Shown here piece after piece: positions 11,791 through 21,269 of a DNA stretch of 64,000 bases. Source of the stretch: Forficula auricularia (lineage: Eukaryota > Arthropoda > Insecta > Dermaptera > Forficulidae). The translations under genes and the position numbers were made by a program. Where the stretch lies: contig JALMQS010000851.1 of assembly GCA_024734495.1 (NCBI GenBank), positions 1 to 64,000 on the forward strand, written 5' to 3'. The first letter of the stretch is position 1, and each line of letters opens with the position of its first letter. The notes under the pieces were generated by a model that searched no databases, was not told the origin of the DNA, and saw only the letters and a list, made by a program, of their open reading frames with translations.

Positions 11791-11814
11791 GGATTTGCTT
11801 CTGGATCAAATCAG
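11746..11814 (+). other. Candidate exon
   Basis: Preceded by AGGAATTTTCAG and followed by GTAATT. It contains ATGTCGCCCAACGAG. Joined to 11885 the frame runs MSPNEGFASGSNQKEAIVSS and stops one residue later. The acceptor is duplicated at 13560-13570. Confidence 0.45.
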
Positions 11815-11884
11815 GTAATTTAGAAATTATATTTATAAACATAGGTATGTATACTTTTAAATTCATAGCTGTTTATTTTTACAG

Positions 11885-11938
11885 AAAGAAGCCATCGTTT
11901 CATCGAGATGACCCCAGTCTGTCATCAGGGTCTCTCAG
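11885..11938 (+). other. Candidate exon
   Basis: Preceded by TGTTTATTTTTACAG and followed by GTATTA, a weaker donor than the others. It completes the 21-codon frame begun at 11776. Confidence 0.4.
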
Positions 11939-12130
11939 GTATTACCTATATTTATTTCTATAATTTCAAACTTAATACTTGAATATAATATTTTTTTAGA
12001 TGCTAATCATTAGACTGTTTTGTTCTCTTTTCAAATTAAAAATTTTATTTTATTTATAGATTGATTAATTTCAAAAGTTCCTCTCTCGATATATATGTTA
12101 TATACTAATTTTGCAATAATTTTCTTAAAG

Positions 12131-12199
12131 GTGACAAAATCACTTGAGCAACGAGTTCATCGGCTGCCTGCGAGTTTAGCCTTTTCTTTTAACGACGAG
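12131..12199 (+). other. Candidate duplicated exon
   Basis: Preceded by TTTTCTTAAAG and followed by GTTAGT. It is homologous to the last 69 nt of the exon at 10739-10982 and keeps a usable donor at the same place. Confidence 0.5.
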
Positions 12200-12844
12200 G
12201 TTAGTATTTATTCTATATGTATACCTTCTGCTTCATAATTTCAAAAGATATTGTCATGAAGATTTCATTATTTTTAATTATCCGTCAAACCTTTTTGAGT
12301 TACAAATTCTATCCACCTTATTTCAGATATTTCAATGATCTTTATTCAAAATTTTTATTATAAATGGTAGAATAGAGTCAATTCTCATTGATAAATTAAA
12401 TTTCATTCATTTTAATATATGTATATATATTTTTTTGTTAAGAGAAAATGGTGTGGGTTCTTGGTGAAACATTTTAAATAAAGTAAAGAAAATTTTGAAA
12501 ATTTTTTTAGTAACTGTTTAAAAATTTTTTTCAAAATTTTCTTTACTCAATTTATATTTTTATTTCATCTCATTTAATATTCATTTATCTAATTTCTAAC
12601 TTTATTTTTCTTCTCTTTTTCATGGATCTTTCACTTTGGTGATATTTCGCTGCTGTCTTTTATTGGATCCGTCACATTTATGCCTTTCTCGCCAAAAGCG
12701 CACCAAACATGAGTATATATCTTTTTAGCATGGCATTTAGTTAAAGCTTTTAAAGGAATTTTTTATAGCTAGATTATAGTAGGCAAAGATTTAGGATGTT
12801 TCTCTTTTTCAGCATTCCCTCTAGCTACAATCAGTAAATATAAT

Positions 12845-13276
12845 TAAGTGGATATTGATGAGGCAGTCCAAAAAAAGAAGAAGATAATTTACACTATCCT
12901 CCCATTCATAAAACCGACGTTTCGGAGGCTATTCCCTCCCTCTTCAGGGCCTTGAAAAGTCAGTGAAGGAAATCCAATGCGGCACTCCCCTCTGTCTCCT
13001 CTTTCAGTGGCAGTAACAATAATATCTTGTATTTCATTCTCAGCAGAATTATATACATTATAATTCTGCTGAGAATGAAATACAAGATATTATTGTTACT
13101 ACCATGAAAGGGGAGACGAAATGCCTCACGATTTCCTTCGCTGGCTTTTCAAAGGAGATAGCCTCGAAACGTCGGTGTTATGAATAAAAGATAGTGTAAA
13201 TTATCTTCTTCTTTGATACCTCATCAATCCTCCCTTAATCACTTATCAGTCCGTCTCCAAAAATTACTCCAATCTT
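12845..13276. mobile_element. HHR family B head-to-head inverted element with TSD
   Basis: Flanked by the 12-bp direct repeat AGTAAATATAAT (12833-12844 and 13277-13288). The left arm is a minus-strand copy: tail, ribozyme 12947-12916, then upstream sequence. The right arm is a plus-strand copy with the same upstream sequence. They meet near 13060 in a palindromic TTCTGCTGAGAATGAAA region. Both outer ends are 3' tails. The right-arm ribozyme (13141-13173) has lost its CTGAAGA box. The intact duplicated locus at 10.9-11.8 kb shows the empty context. Confidence 0.85.
12916..12947 (-). ncRNA. Hammerhead ribozyme motif, family B
   Basis: The minus strand reads CTGAAGA, G, GGAGG...CCTCC, GAAACGTC. 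All invariant core positions are present and helix III is the ACGT palindrome. As in the other B copies, one nucleotide (here G) sits between the CUGANGA box and helix II. Confidence 0.78.
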
Positions 13277-13736
13277 AGTAAATATAATAATTAACTTATT
13301 TTCATATATTACATTTTAAAGTTTTTCCTTTCAATTATAATTTAATACATTTTTATTTAAATAACTTGGTTATTAAATGTTTCATAAATGCAATTTTAGA
13401 TTAAATTAATCTCATTCATAGCTTAAATTTATTTTAGTTTTCAATTTTTTTTCAATTCTTAATATCAAAAATAAATTAAAATCACTCTAATCATTTCATT
13501 TTTAAATAATTTTTTTCTTGAAATTATTCAATTTTTAATTGTAAAAGAAAATCAGATTAGGAATTTTCAGATCCCTATCATCTTCATCTGTAGTGAAGCA
13601 ACAAGGAACCATTGGAGGATCTTCACAAAGTGAAAATTTATAGATACGTATATTTTGCGTAGGGATTTTCAGGTTTCAACGCCTCGACCACCGATGGGAT
13701 TCATCGCTATTTTAATATCCCATTTAATTCTTAGTT

Positions 13737-14385
13737 TCAGAATATGTGATAGAAAATTATTAAAAGTAAATTCACAGTTTTAGTAGATGTAGTATGCAGT
13801 AGTTTAGAGGGAGGGTGGGATGATATGCCATGCCAACGATGACGCTCTCTCTTTCTGTGTTGGGGACCTGCACTCTTCCCTTTGATTTCTTTCCTGGAGA
13901 CAGCAAATGCGGTGTCGTCTATCTTAGGCCTCTTAGGGATATTTTGTGATGTGTTTCCCTCTCTTGTGCCCTCCAATTTAGTTTTAAGGTTATTTTAGTA
14001 TTAAGACCCGCAAGAGAGCTAAAATCGACGCCACCCATTTGTTGGACCCATGAACGAGTCACGAGGGAAGTGACCGATTCGATCGGATTTCTAAAGATCG
14101 AGGTCCAGGTTCATCTTGCATGTGCTTGCATGTTTTGTGTCTTACCGAAAAGTCGTCGCTTGACGCCTTGTTCAAATGGAACAATGGGGTGGTAATGGGA
14201 GCCTGGTGACTTTGTGTCTTTGAGGGCGGGTTTGAGGTGGCTCTATGGACTAGAACGAAGACCAGAAGGTTGTCCGTTGCTTTCTCAGGAGTAGCCTAAG
14301 GAAGAAGAGCGGCTGCCTTGTGGCTAGGGGCACGAGGGCTCTGCCGGCCGGTTGGCGGAGACCGTGCACTGCGTTACACTTAAAA
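13737..14385 (-). mobile_element. Possible 5' end of a non-LTR element (5' UTR plus start of ORF1)
   Basis: A GC-richer block read on the minus strand begins with GTGCACGGTCTCCGCC near 14370. After about 390 nt an ATG at 13976 opens a 79-codon frame starting MEGTREGNTSQNIPKRPKID, rich in Lys, Arg and Ser, as ORF1 N-termini of Jockey-like elements often are. No diagnostic domain is present. A host exon is an alternative. Confidence 0.3.
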
Positions 14386-14530
14386 TTCTTTTTCTCATAT
14401 ATTTAACTTCTTGCCTAATATGGTTTTTCATTTTTTCTTCCTAGCTGGTAAACATACTGAAATATGAAGATGGTATTTATATTTTATGTCAGATGAGGCA
14501 AGTGGAAATGTTAGGTAGGATCTCTTTCAG

Positions 14531-14621
14531 CTCGCCCTGGTCTCTCGTTCTATCCGTATTCCAAAAAATCAAGGCCACTCTCACTGATACATACGTCTTC
14601 AGGCTCTCTCGAAGTCCGATT
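14531..14621 (+). other. Candidate exon with two possible acceptors
   Basis: GGATCTCTTTCAG precedes 14531 and GTAAGA follows 14621. An alternative acceptor (ATTTTATGTCAG) would start the exon at 14493. Confidence 0.4.
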
Positions 14622-14843
14622 GTAAGAATTCGAATTTTACTCTGATATTTCAAATTATAAGAATTTGATTTGGATGAAATAAAATTTGAATTTTCCGCGA
14701 ATTAAAGGGATCTATTTCGTTTACTACATACGTCTTGATGACTAAATTAGTATGTAGTAAAAGGGGGGGGATTGCTACTAATGTTTATGTCAAGTGTTAT
14801 AGGTGTATATCACTCAAAAAAAGCTTTTTTTCAACATCTGGAG

Positions 14844-14893
14844 ACGATGAGGAGGACAAGAGATAGATCTATCGCCCTCTGCATCCATCAAAG
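14844..14893 (+). other. Candidate exon, weak acceptor
   Basis: It ends at CATCAAAG followed by GTGAAT. The acceptor is uncertain (TTTTTTTCAACATCTGGAG). It is included because composition and position fit the chain. Confidence 0.3.
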
Positions 14894-15091
14894 GTGAATA
14901 AATAATATTTCATAATTTATTTTTGTCTCCGTTTTTCTTAAATAATTGAGTGTTTGCAAAAATGATTCGCTACTATCTAAACAATATTTTTCATAGGGAA
15001 TTTGAATGATTCATTTTTTGATGATATCCCATATAAGTAATTTTATTTTATTTTTTATTATTTATTCATGTGTGTGTTTCTTTTCTTTTAG

Positions 15092-15171
15092 CTGAAGATG
15101 GGAGGTTGGTTTGTGGGGCGGAGACATCTCGACCCATCAATAGTTCAGGCCGTCGTCAAGTCAGGACTACG
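15092..15171 (+). other. Candidate exon, possibly the first coding one
   Basis: Preceded by TGTGTTTCTTTTCTTTTAG and followed by GTAGGC. An ATG at 15098 opens a frame that stays open to the donor (MGGWFVGRRHLDPSIVQAVV onward), leaving two bases of a split codon. If real, earlier exons would be 5' UTR with upstream frames. No matching next exon can be fixed. Confidence 0.45.
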
Positions 15172-15296
15172 GTAGGCATTCTTACTCAATGAAATTTATA
15201 TTTATTAGAATAAAATTATATTATATCTTAATTTAAATTTTGACATCGAGATTGCATTCTTTCGTAAATGATAAAAAATTATTTTAAATATAAGAG

Positions 15297-15540
15297 AGGG
15301 ACTAGGTGTATGGTAGAGTCATGTGGATGGCCACATCAACTTATTCATTCATGTCTAAGATCTACTTCAATGTCCTAATATTGGTCTTCAAATTTTATGT
15401 GGAAGTTATCATGGACTTTGTGCCTGGATCGATCTAAAAAACAGTTGGAAATATTTTGTTAAAAAAATTGAGCGAAACCTGAGAAATACCTAATGAGTGA
15501 ACATCGAAAAAATTATATTTTACGAGATATTAATTTTTTT
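15297..15540. repeat. Relic of the CTTTACC/GAGCTAGCTC family
   Basis: Contains GTATGGTAGAGTCATGTGG and GGCCACATCA, shared with 17422-17455 and, inverted, with about 34513-34550. Part of the internal region follows (TTAAAAAAATTGAGCGAAAC, AACATCGAAAAAATTATATT). Confidence 0.6.
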
Positions 15541-16035
15541 TATGAAAATGATGAGAGAAGGAGTTACACCAAAAAGGTGCATCCCCTAAAGGCCTAGAGA
15601 TTGGCCACTCTAACGTGAAAAGAAGAAGAAGAGTGGATTTTATGGATTGGGCAGGGGTCGAAGGTATCTGTGGATACGTGTCTTAAACAGCTGTAGGTTA
15701 TAATTCGCGGGAAAGACGGTGGCTGGGAGCGAGTTCCAGTCTCTGGAGGTCATAGTGATAAAAGAGTTGGTGAAAGCGCTTGTTCGAGTTTTATCCAATT
15801 TGACAGCCAAGGGGTACTGAGCGTTCGAAAACCCCGTTTCTCGTAAAGAGGGCTTTAAGGGGGATACATTATTTCAGCTAGACTGAACAGACACCGTGAT
15901 AGTATCTCTATTAGAGGGAAAGGGCAGAAACGGTTTTTCGGTGAGCCAGGGAGTCGAGTGAGTTATTTAGAGCCGGGTCTCCTATTAGTTTAATTGCTCG
16001 CTTGTGAATTGCATCTAGTGTAAATCCAGTGTAAT
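15541..16035 (-). pseudogene. LINE 3'-end relic, reverse transcriptase C-terminus
   Basis: The minus strand encodes, across frameshifts, DAIHKRAIKLIG, LDSLAHRKTVSALSL and RDWNSLPATVFPANYNLQLF, aligning with the element at 490-1465. Its 3' UTR ends in TCATCATTTTCAT plus A residues, shared with 57205-57545, so these two form one subfamily. Stops and frameshifts make it non-coding. Confidence 0.8.
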
Positions 16036-16154
16036 TATTTTAGTTAGTACGTTACCAATCAGTAGAGATTGTGGTGTTGGTGCAAGGTGAAACATCTTTA
16101 ATAATATTAAATAAAATATCTATTTACTCTTATCTTTAGTACGTTACTCCCTTA

Positions 16155-16227
16155 CGAGCCGTCCCTAAATTACGTCACACGAATTTCATTTCCTCTTAGT
16201 GTGTGACGTAATTTTTGGGCGATCCCT
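16155..16227. mobile_element. Short palindromic MITE
   Basis: GCCGTCCCTAAATTACGTCACAC on the left is inverted on the right as GTGTGACGTAATTTTTGGGC. The same ends occur around 62745 and 63225. Confidence 0.65.
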
Positions 16228-16631
16228 TCTTCTCAGAGCTTTGAGATTTGAAACTTAAGCTATCTTGAGGCTAAAAGAATTTTCCCAAGATTTTGGATAA
16301 AATCAAAAAATCATGTTTACTTGAAGATTGTTGGTATTTTGCAATTTCTTCTTTTTTGCTGTCTTGGGGAAAACCTCGAATTGAAGTAATTTGAATGAAG
16401 AAAAATGTGGATGATGATTTCAAATAAGGGACACACTAATGTGAAAGTCGTGCGGTGCACCAGTTGAAGATATAATTCAAATTGATCTTAAATATAAAAA
16501 CAGCAATTTTGATATTATTGTATGAAAAATGAAACATCATTACTCCAAATTCTGAAGTTAAAAATTTTTAAATGCTATTTTTTTGTTCGACAATGAGAAT
16601 TTTATTAATTTTTCTATTATAAATCTTTTTA

Positions 16632-17440
16632 CTTTACCATACAGGGTTTGGTCAAGTATTGTAATCGTGCATGAAAAAAGTGTTTTTTTCCTTCTTTTTT
16701 TCGAAATATCTCAAAAACTGCTGAAACTATTTTGATTAAAAAAATTGAGCAAAACCATGGCATTTCGGTCTACAAAAAATACCTAATAAGTAAACATCGA
16801 AAAAATTATATTTTTCTAGATAATAATTGTTTTGTCAAAATATCTGTTAGTTTGTTGTTATGTTATTCTGTCCGTTACCAAATTTTTGTGGACGAGCTAG
16901 CTCAAAAACTAGTCTGAATATCAAAACCAAATTTCACACGTAGTTTTGGTCCATTGAGATTAAGAGCTGATTAGATTTTGGTGCATATCGACCCAAAATT
17001 AAGGGGGGTTGAGGAGGTGTTAAAAATTATAAACTCCAGGCCATTTGAGCAACCAAATTTTGTATACATAATCAGTGGGGCCCCAGAAGTCTAAAAATGC
17101 AAAAACTAACCGCCCAAAATAGGGGGGGGGGGTATTGTCACAAAATGAAAATCTAGGCTCGTGTACCAAACTCAATCAAATTTGATATACATAATCAGTG
17201 GGACCCCAGAAGCTTAAAAATCCAAAAACTAACCGCCCAAAATAGGGGGGGGGGGGTGATGTTAAAAAAATCAAAATCTAGGCCCTTGTACCAAACTCAA
17301 CCAAATTTTGTATACATAATCAGTTGGCCCACAGTAATCTAAAAATTAAAAAACTAACCCCCCTCCCCTACATGATTATAAATAATTTTATTAAATATTA
17401 AATATAACTGAGAGGCCAGGTTGTATGGTAAACTCAAGTG
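16632..17440 (+). mobile_element. CTTTACC/GAGCTAGCTC repeat, copy 2
   Basis: Opens with CTTTACCATACAGG; near the end CCAGGTTGTATGGTAAA (17416-17432) is an inverted match, suggesting terminal inverted repeats of a DNA element. The following CAAGTGGATGGCCACATCAG is also shared with 15310 and 34513, so the true end lies beyond. Contains a three-unit tandem array. No transposase frame. Confidence 0.65.
17040..17345 (+). repeat. Tandem repeat, unit about 125 bp, three units
   Basis: Each unit has CAAATTTTGTATACATAATC, AGTGGGGCCCCAGAAG, then AACTAACCGCCCAAAATAGG and a G run. The third unit is more diverged. One unit is also visible inverted at about 34600-34680. Confidence 0.85.
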
Positions 17441-17519
17441 GATGGCCACATCAGAACACGTCAGCTTATTTTTTTGAATAAGATATCAACTAATTCTCGA
17501 GTGAAATACCTACATACAA

Positions 17520-17586
17520 TTATGAATAAAAAGATAGTGTAAATTATCTTCTTCTTTTTTTGGACTGCCTCATCGATATCCACTTA
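17520..17586 (+). repeat. HHR family B tail cut near the ribozyme cleavage site
   Basis: Begins at TTATGAATAAAAAGATAG, a few nucleotides after the predicted cleavage position, and continues through TTATCTTCTTC and GGACTGCCTC to ATCCACTTAA. No ribozyme core precedes it. Confidence 0.7.
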
Positions 17587-18140
17587 ATATGTATTATAAT
17601 TTGAATCAAATTCGAAATTTTTTTAAAATGCAAAAATTTGTTATTCATTGACTAATGAATGGCTAGTAACTCATCTAATCAATCATTCCTTTACAAAGTA
17701 ATTTTTTATTTCTAATAAAATTATCCTTTCCATGAATTGATTGAATATTTTAAAGTTTTTTAAGTATAACCTAAAATATCACATTAAATAAAAATTAACA
17801 GATTTTTGGGGTCTTTAATTATTATTCAAGCTCTCGAAAATGTTGGAATAATATTAAGCACGCCAGACTGATTAGAAAATGCGGCGTCGCCTGCATTCTC
17901 TAGGGTATGCATTCAAATAGAAAGCTCTGTGCTTGCGGTTGCTTCGCCAGGCGGCGTTCAATATTCATTAATTTCGGAGCTTATAGTAAAAATATTTTTA
18001 TTTTTTATTTTAATCGTTCATATCTCGTCTAGTGATGTTACGAATGTCATATTTTCGATATTCGAGAATGCGAATGTTTGATATGCGAATGCGATTATTC
18101 ACGAAAATCATTAAAAACCAGATAAAATTTGATTTAATCA

Positions 18141-18360
18141 AGTGGAAATCAATGAGGCAGTCCAAAAATAGAAGAAGATAATTTACACTATCTTTTTATT
18201 CATAAAACCAACGTTTCGGAGGCTTTCCCTCCTTCTTCAGGGTTTTGAAAAGTCAGTTTTATGAATAAAAATATAGTGTAAATTATCTTCTTCTTTTTTT
18301 GGACTGCCTTATCGATATCGACTTAATTCACTTATCAGCCCGCCTCCAAAAATTACTCCA
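18141..18360. mobile_element. HHR family B inverted element with 14-bp TSD
   Basis: Flanked by ATTTGATTTAATCA (18127-18140 and 18361-18374). The left arm on the minus strand is tail plus ribozyme (18240-18210) and ends near 18257. The right arm on the plus strand starts at TTTTATGAATAAAAA, within about two nucleotides of the predicted self-cleavage site, and runs to ATTACTCCA. Both outer ends are tails. The unequal arms argue against simple copying of one hairpin. Confidence 0.85.
18210..18240 (-). ncRNA. Hammerhead ribozyme motif, family B
   Basis: The minus strand reads CTGAAGA, A, GGAGG-GAAAG-CCTCC, GAAACGTT. Helix I (TTTTCAAAACC with GGTTTTATGAA) pairs fully apart from a two-base bulge. 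The triplet is GTT, allowed by the NUH rule but usually slower than GUC. Confidence 0.75.
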
Positions 18361-18464
18361 ATTTGATTTAATCATCATTTTTATTAATACTAGGTGTACC
18401 GGAAAGTCATTACCGGTTTTTTCGAAAAAAAACTACGTAATTTTTAAGAAAATGGAAAATTTAT

Positions 18465-18836
18465 TTATTCAAAGTATTGGCCATTTGATTCTATACATCT
18501 TGCCCATCTTTCTGGCAATTTATGGATGCCATCCCAAAAAAACTGTTTGTCCTTTGAGCAAAACCATTCATCGAGCCATTTTCTAACTTCTTCGAAATTG
18601 GCGAAGTGCTGCTCTGCAAGCGCGTGTCCCATCGATGCGAAAAGTTGATAGTCGGACGGGGCAAGGTCTGGAGAGTACGGCGGGTGCGATAATATGTCCC
18701 ACCCAAGTGCTTTCAACGCTTCCTTGACCGGTTTTGCTTTATGAGACGGCGCGTTATCGTGTTGTAAAATCACTTTACCGTGTCTTCGGGCCCATTCTGG
18801 ACGTTTTTCGATCAATGCGTGGTTCAAATTGATCAT
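18465..18836 (-). pseudogene. Mariner transposase, C-terminal part
   Basis: Cut-and-paste transposase of the Tc1/mariner superfamily (DD34D group). This part holds the second catalytic Asp in ILQHDNAPSH and the third in YSPDLAPSDY with 34 residues between, then the usual C-terminus ending LPERWARCIESNGQYFE. The first catalytic Asp is deleted. The reading starts at the deletion junction near 18850, where RQQM joins in a different frame from the upstream half. Confidence 0.95.
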
Positions 18837-19141
18837 TTGTTGTCGGTGTATTGTTTTTTCAATTGTTTTTGAGTTTGGGTTGGGTCTTCATCCAATAACT
18901 CCTGTAGTTTCGCATCTTCAAACTTTTTTGGTCTACCAGAACGTTCTTTATCTTGCACATCGAAATCACCACTTTTGAATTTTCGAAACCACACCTCACA
19001 TGTTTTTAAGGTTAAAGCATGCTCACCGTAAGTTTCTACCAGCAAACGATGACTTTCAGCGGCTTTTTTCTTTTGATTAAATAAGAAAAGTAATGCGTGC
19101 CGCAAATGCACGTTTTCAGGCATGAAACTTGACATTTTCAA
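18833..19141 (-). pseudogene. Mariner transposase, N-terminal DNA-binding part
   Basis: Begins MKMSSFMPENVHLRHALLFL and continues through LKTCEVWFRKFKSGDFDVQD and RSGRPKKFEDAKLQELLDED, the helix-turn-helix region that binds the inverted repeats. It breaks after QTQKQLKKQ, where about 130 residues are missing, and reads out of frame to a stop. Not catalytic. Confidence 0.95.
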
Positions 19142-19435
19142 AGAGGTATAAATCTATGAAGGTGTTACTTTCGCAAAATATAACATGTATAGCTTTGAAG
19201 CTTGATGTCAGTAGAATAAAATGCATATGTGTCAAATCATAACATTGCATACTTAAGCCTAGCGACATCTGTTAGAAAAACCGGTAATGACTTTCCGGTA
19301 CACCTGGTAGTTATTTTAATACAGTACAGTACGTACAGTACTAATAAAGATAATGAAAAATGTTCCAGTCATATTCAATAATTATTATTAAACTCGAACG
19401 TAACATAGAATAGAATATTTTTGTTTAATAGTAAA

Positions 19436-19914
19436 ATTTTAAAAGAGGCAAATAATATTTAATAAAACGCAATAGCAGCCTTTTCGCCCATGAGTCAATT
19501 TCTGAGTGGCTCATATATCAGGCCGGCTGAGCTAAATAATTGCTCACTCGGAACGCTGGCTGGTGGAGCGCTGAGATACTTGCGAGCAAGATGTTACAAT
19601 TTGTCGTATTTAAATTTACTTTTCCACCAGTCCGTAGGGTTTTCACCTATAGACGCTCGTTTTTCTTTGAGATATGCCTTCAATTGAGCTTTAATTTCAC
19701 GTTCCTGTGTGCCCCTATTATCCCCAGATTCTAAATAGGAGCCTTCGTCTTCGCTTGAGGAGTCCAGGATTCCTGCTAGATTGCTTATGAGACTTTTAGC
19801 AAAACAATCAGTACTTGTTAAAATCTCATTACAGTAACTATGCAGCGACTTGAGAAAAAGAGTTTTACCACAATTTCTTGTGTGTTTCATTCTGAAACTT
19901 TTGAGTCCAGGCAC
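19436..19914 (-). pseudogene. hAT transposase C-terminal relic
   Basis: The minus strand reads an acidic stretch (LDSSSEDEGSYLESGD), then LKAYLKEKRAS and NPTDWWKSKFKYDKL. After one in-frame TAA (19594-19596) it continues HLARKYLSAPPASVPSEQLF and SSAGLIYEPLRN. This is the hATC dimerisation region of hAT transposases (WW motif, then the VPSE..FS.AG block). A frameshift near 19475 precedes the final RFIKYYLPLLKF. The DDE core and BED finger are not visible, so it is a truncated relic. It may belong to the lineage that moved the hAT elements at 33401, 35964, 51112 and 59596. Confidence 0.85.
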
Positions 19915-20008
19915 GTTATAAATTTACATGAAGCTAAAAATTTTATTTTTGATAAGGCTTGGTTCGATCACATATGTGTACCGCATTTTGAGTATAACTC
20001 CTAATTAA

Positions 20009-20060
20009 CTGAAGATGGGCAAATAAATTCAGGCCGAAACGTTTTATTAAAGGTGTTTTA
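20009..20060 (+). ncRNA. Hammerhead-like motif, family C
   Basis: CTGAAGA at 20009-20015, a TGGGC...GGCC hairpin, GAAAC at 20036-20040 and an ACGT palindrome with a GTT triplet. Helix II pairs less well than in A or B, and helix I is short (TTA with TAA). It appears once here. Confidence 0.45.
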
Positions 20061-20389
20061 TTGAACCCAGTGATTCCATCTTTGGCTGATACCTCCTCCT
20101 TCATCTAATACAGCTTCATCACAGCCACGAACTCTAACAATTTTCTTGTGTATCATTTTGAAGCAAATATATCAAAGATTTGGAAATATGCTTGAAAATA
20201 GTTGGGATTTGCCTAAAAAAAGCCTGAAAATCCGAGCTTTATATTCATGAGATATAATTAATTCTTTGGTCCGCTCTCATCTTTTCTTCTGCTTTTTTTA
20301 TATTTTCCCTCATTTTACGAATTCGCAGTATCTTTTTATCAGTATTTATTCGGATGTGTGAGCGGTAATTAAAAAAAAAATATCCGCCC

Positions 20390-20938
20390 TTGGCTGGTGG
20401 TGCTTTCGGTGGTGTGTGTAGGTTTTTTCGGTGCCTAGGGGCATTATTAACCAACGAGTGTTTGGCCCGAGGCGGGTGGGGTGCGGGCAGCCGGCCCTGG
20501 TCCTCTGGTGGGGGGTGCGGGGCAGGAGAGGGGAGGGGCGGCCTGTTGAACCGCCGCGCCGCCGAGCCATCCACCAGTCAGTGCTAGACTTGACGTCCAC
20601 GCGTTCAAATCGAAACCTGGCAATTTCACCAGCTCACAGCCCCACCACTCGCCTAGTCGTGTCGTCTTACATTAGTCGCGATTCCTCAATACTTTATCAA
20701 ATCTTGATTTTGTTTCCCAAAAAATAAATCATCTCTCCGTTGTCGATTTGTTCATTTCACGTGATTGTTTATTAGTTGTTTGATAAAGAAATTCATCGAG
20801 AGATTGAGACTGGTTCTTGGCCACAGCCAACAGGACAACGGCCGCGAAAATTTATCCCCGACAAGTCTTTGGTGTGCCAAACGTCGTCGCCGTGGAGAAC
20901 AGAGGCGCAGTCACGCTGGAGCCCACGTGCCATAAGAG
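20390..20938 (+). promoter_or_regulatory. GC-rich island with initiator-like motif and splice donor
   Basis: A sharp rise in GC and CpG in an AT-rich region (GGGTGCGGGCAGCCGG, AACCGCCGCGCCGCCGAG). TCAGT, the arthropod initiator, sits at 20578-20582. An exon-like stretch follows to a strong donor, AAGAG then GTGAGC (20939). This fits a promoter and first non-coding exon of a plus-strand gene. No TATA box or clear DPE was found and no ATG frame of note. Confidence 0.4.
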
Positions 20939-21269
20939 GTGAGCGCAGCTGTCAAATGGCACAAGGGCCCCTCCAGCAGGAATCTTCCTCCACCTCCACG
21001 ACAACCAATCTATAAGTCTGCAATCACTCAAATTAGAATGACAAGAAGACGTTTTGGAATTAAAAAGTTCTTCCTCTAGATCTAGAGTGATGGTGTTGTA
21101 TAATTCAAAAGAAAATACAAAGAATATCCCTTCTGGTTGTTGTAAATTATAAATAAATATACTCACATATAGTAAGGCACGTACCCTGGAATTTTCTTCG
21201 GGATGGCTAACATTTTTTGAAAAACAAAATCAGAATATTTTTATAATGATATAAATATATAATTGAAGG

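Larger units (their letters stand above)
12130..13590 (+). repeat. Segmental duplication, copy 2, with later insertions
   Basis: Collinear with 10915-11790 but enlarged by a family D fragment (about 12440-12545) and a complete HHR family B inverted element (12845-13276), both absent from copy 1. The duplication therefore predates those insertions. Confidence 0.85.
7175..15171 (+). ncRNA. Candidate multi-exon transcription unit
   Basis: At least nine short blocks on the plus strand are each bounded by a convincing 3' splice site (pyrimidine tract plus AG) and a 5' splice site (GTAAGT, GTGAGT, GTCAGT, GTTAGT, GTAATT or GTAGGC). They are less AT-rich than the DNA between them. No single reading frame crosses them all; several short ones do cross individual junctions. 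The simplest reading is a long non-coding RNA or the 5' untranslated exons of a gene whose coding exons lie beyond 15.2 kb. No C/D snoRNA box pairs were seen in the introns. The unit is inferred from splice signals only. Confidence 0.45.
18390..19307 (-). mobile_element. Internally deleted mariner element
   Basis: TA duplications (18388-18389, 19308-19309) flank near-identical inverted ends, CTAGGTGTACCGGAAAGTCA and CCAGGTGTACCGGAAAGTCA. At 918 bp it is shorter than the usual 1.3 kb mariner; the middle of the gene is missing. The good ends would let it be mobilised in trans if a source exists. It lies just downstream of the HHR family B element. Confidence 0.95.

Noticed and set aside
7175..15171. 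snoRNA host gene hypothesis for the exon chain
   Set aside because: No paired C (RUGAUGA) and D (CUGA) boxes with terminal stems were seen in the introns.
18000..18120. ATTCG-rich repeats resembling a hAT subterminal region
   Set aside because: Only one side was seen and no partner end or target duplication could be found.
20245..20629. Several overlapping frames on both strands
   Set aside because: All are by-products of high GC content; none has a domain or consistent start.
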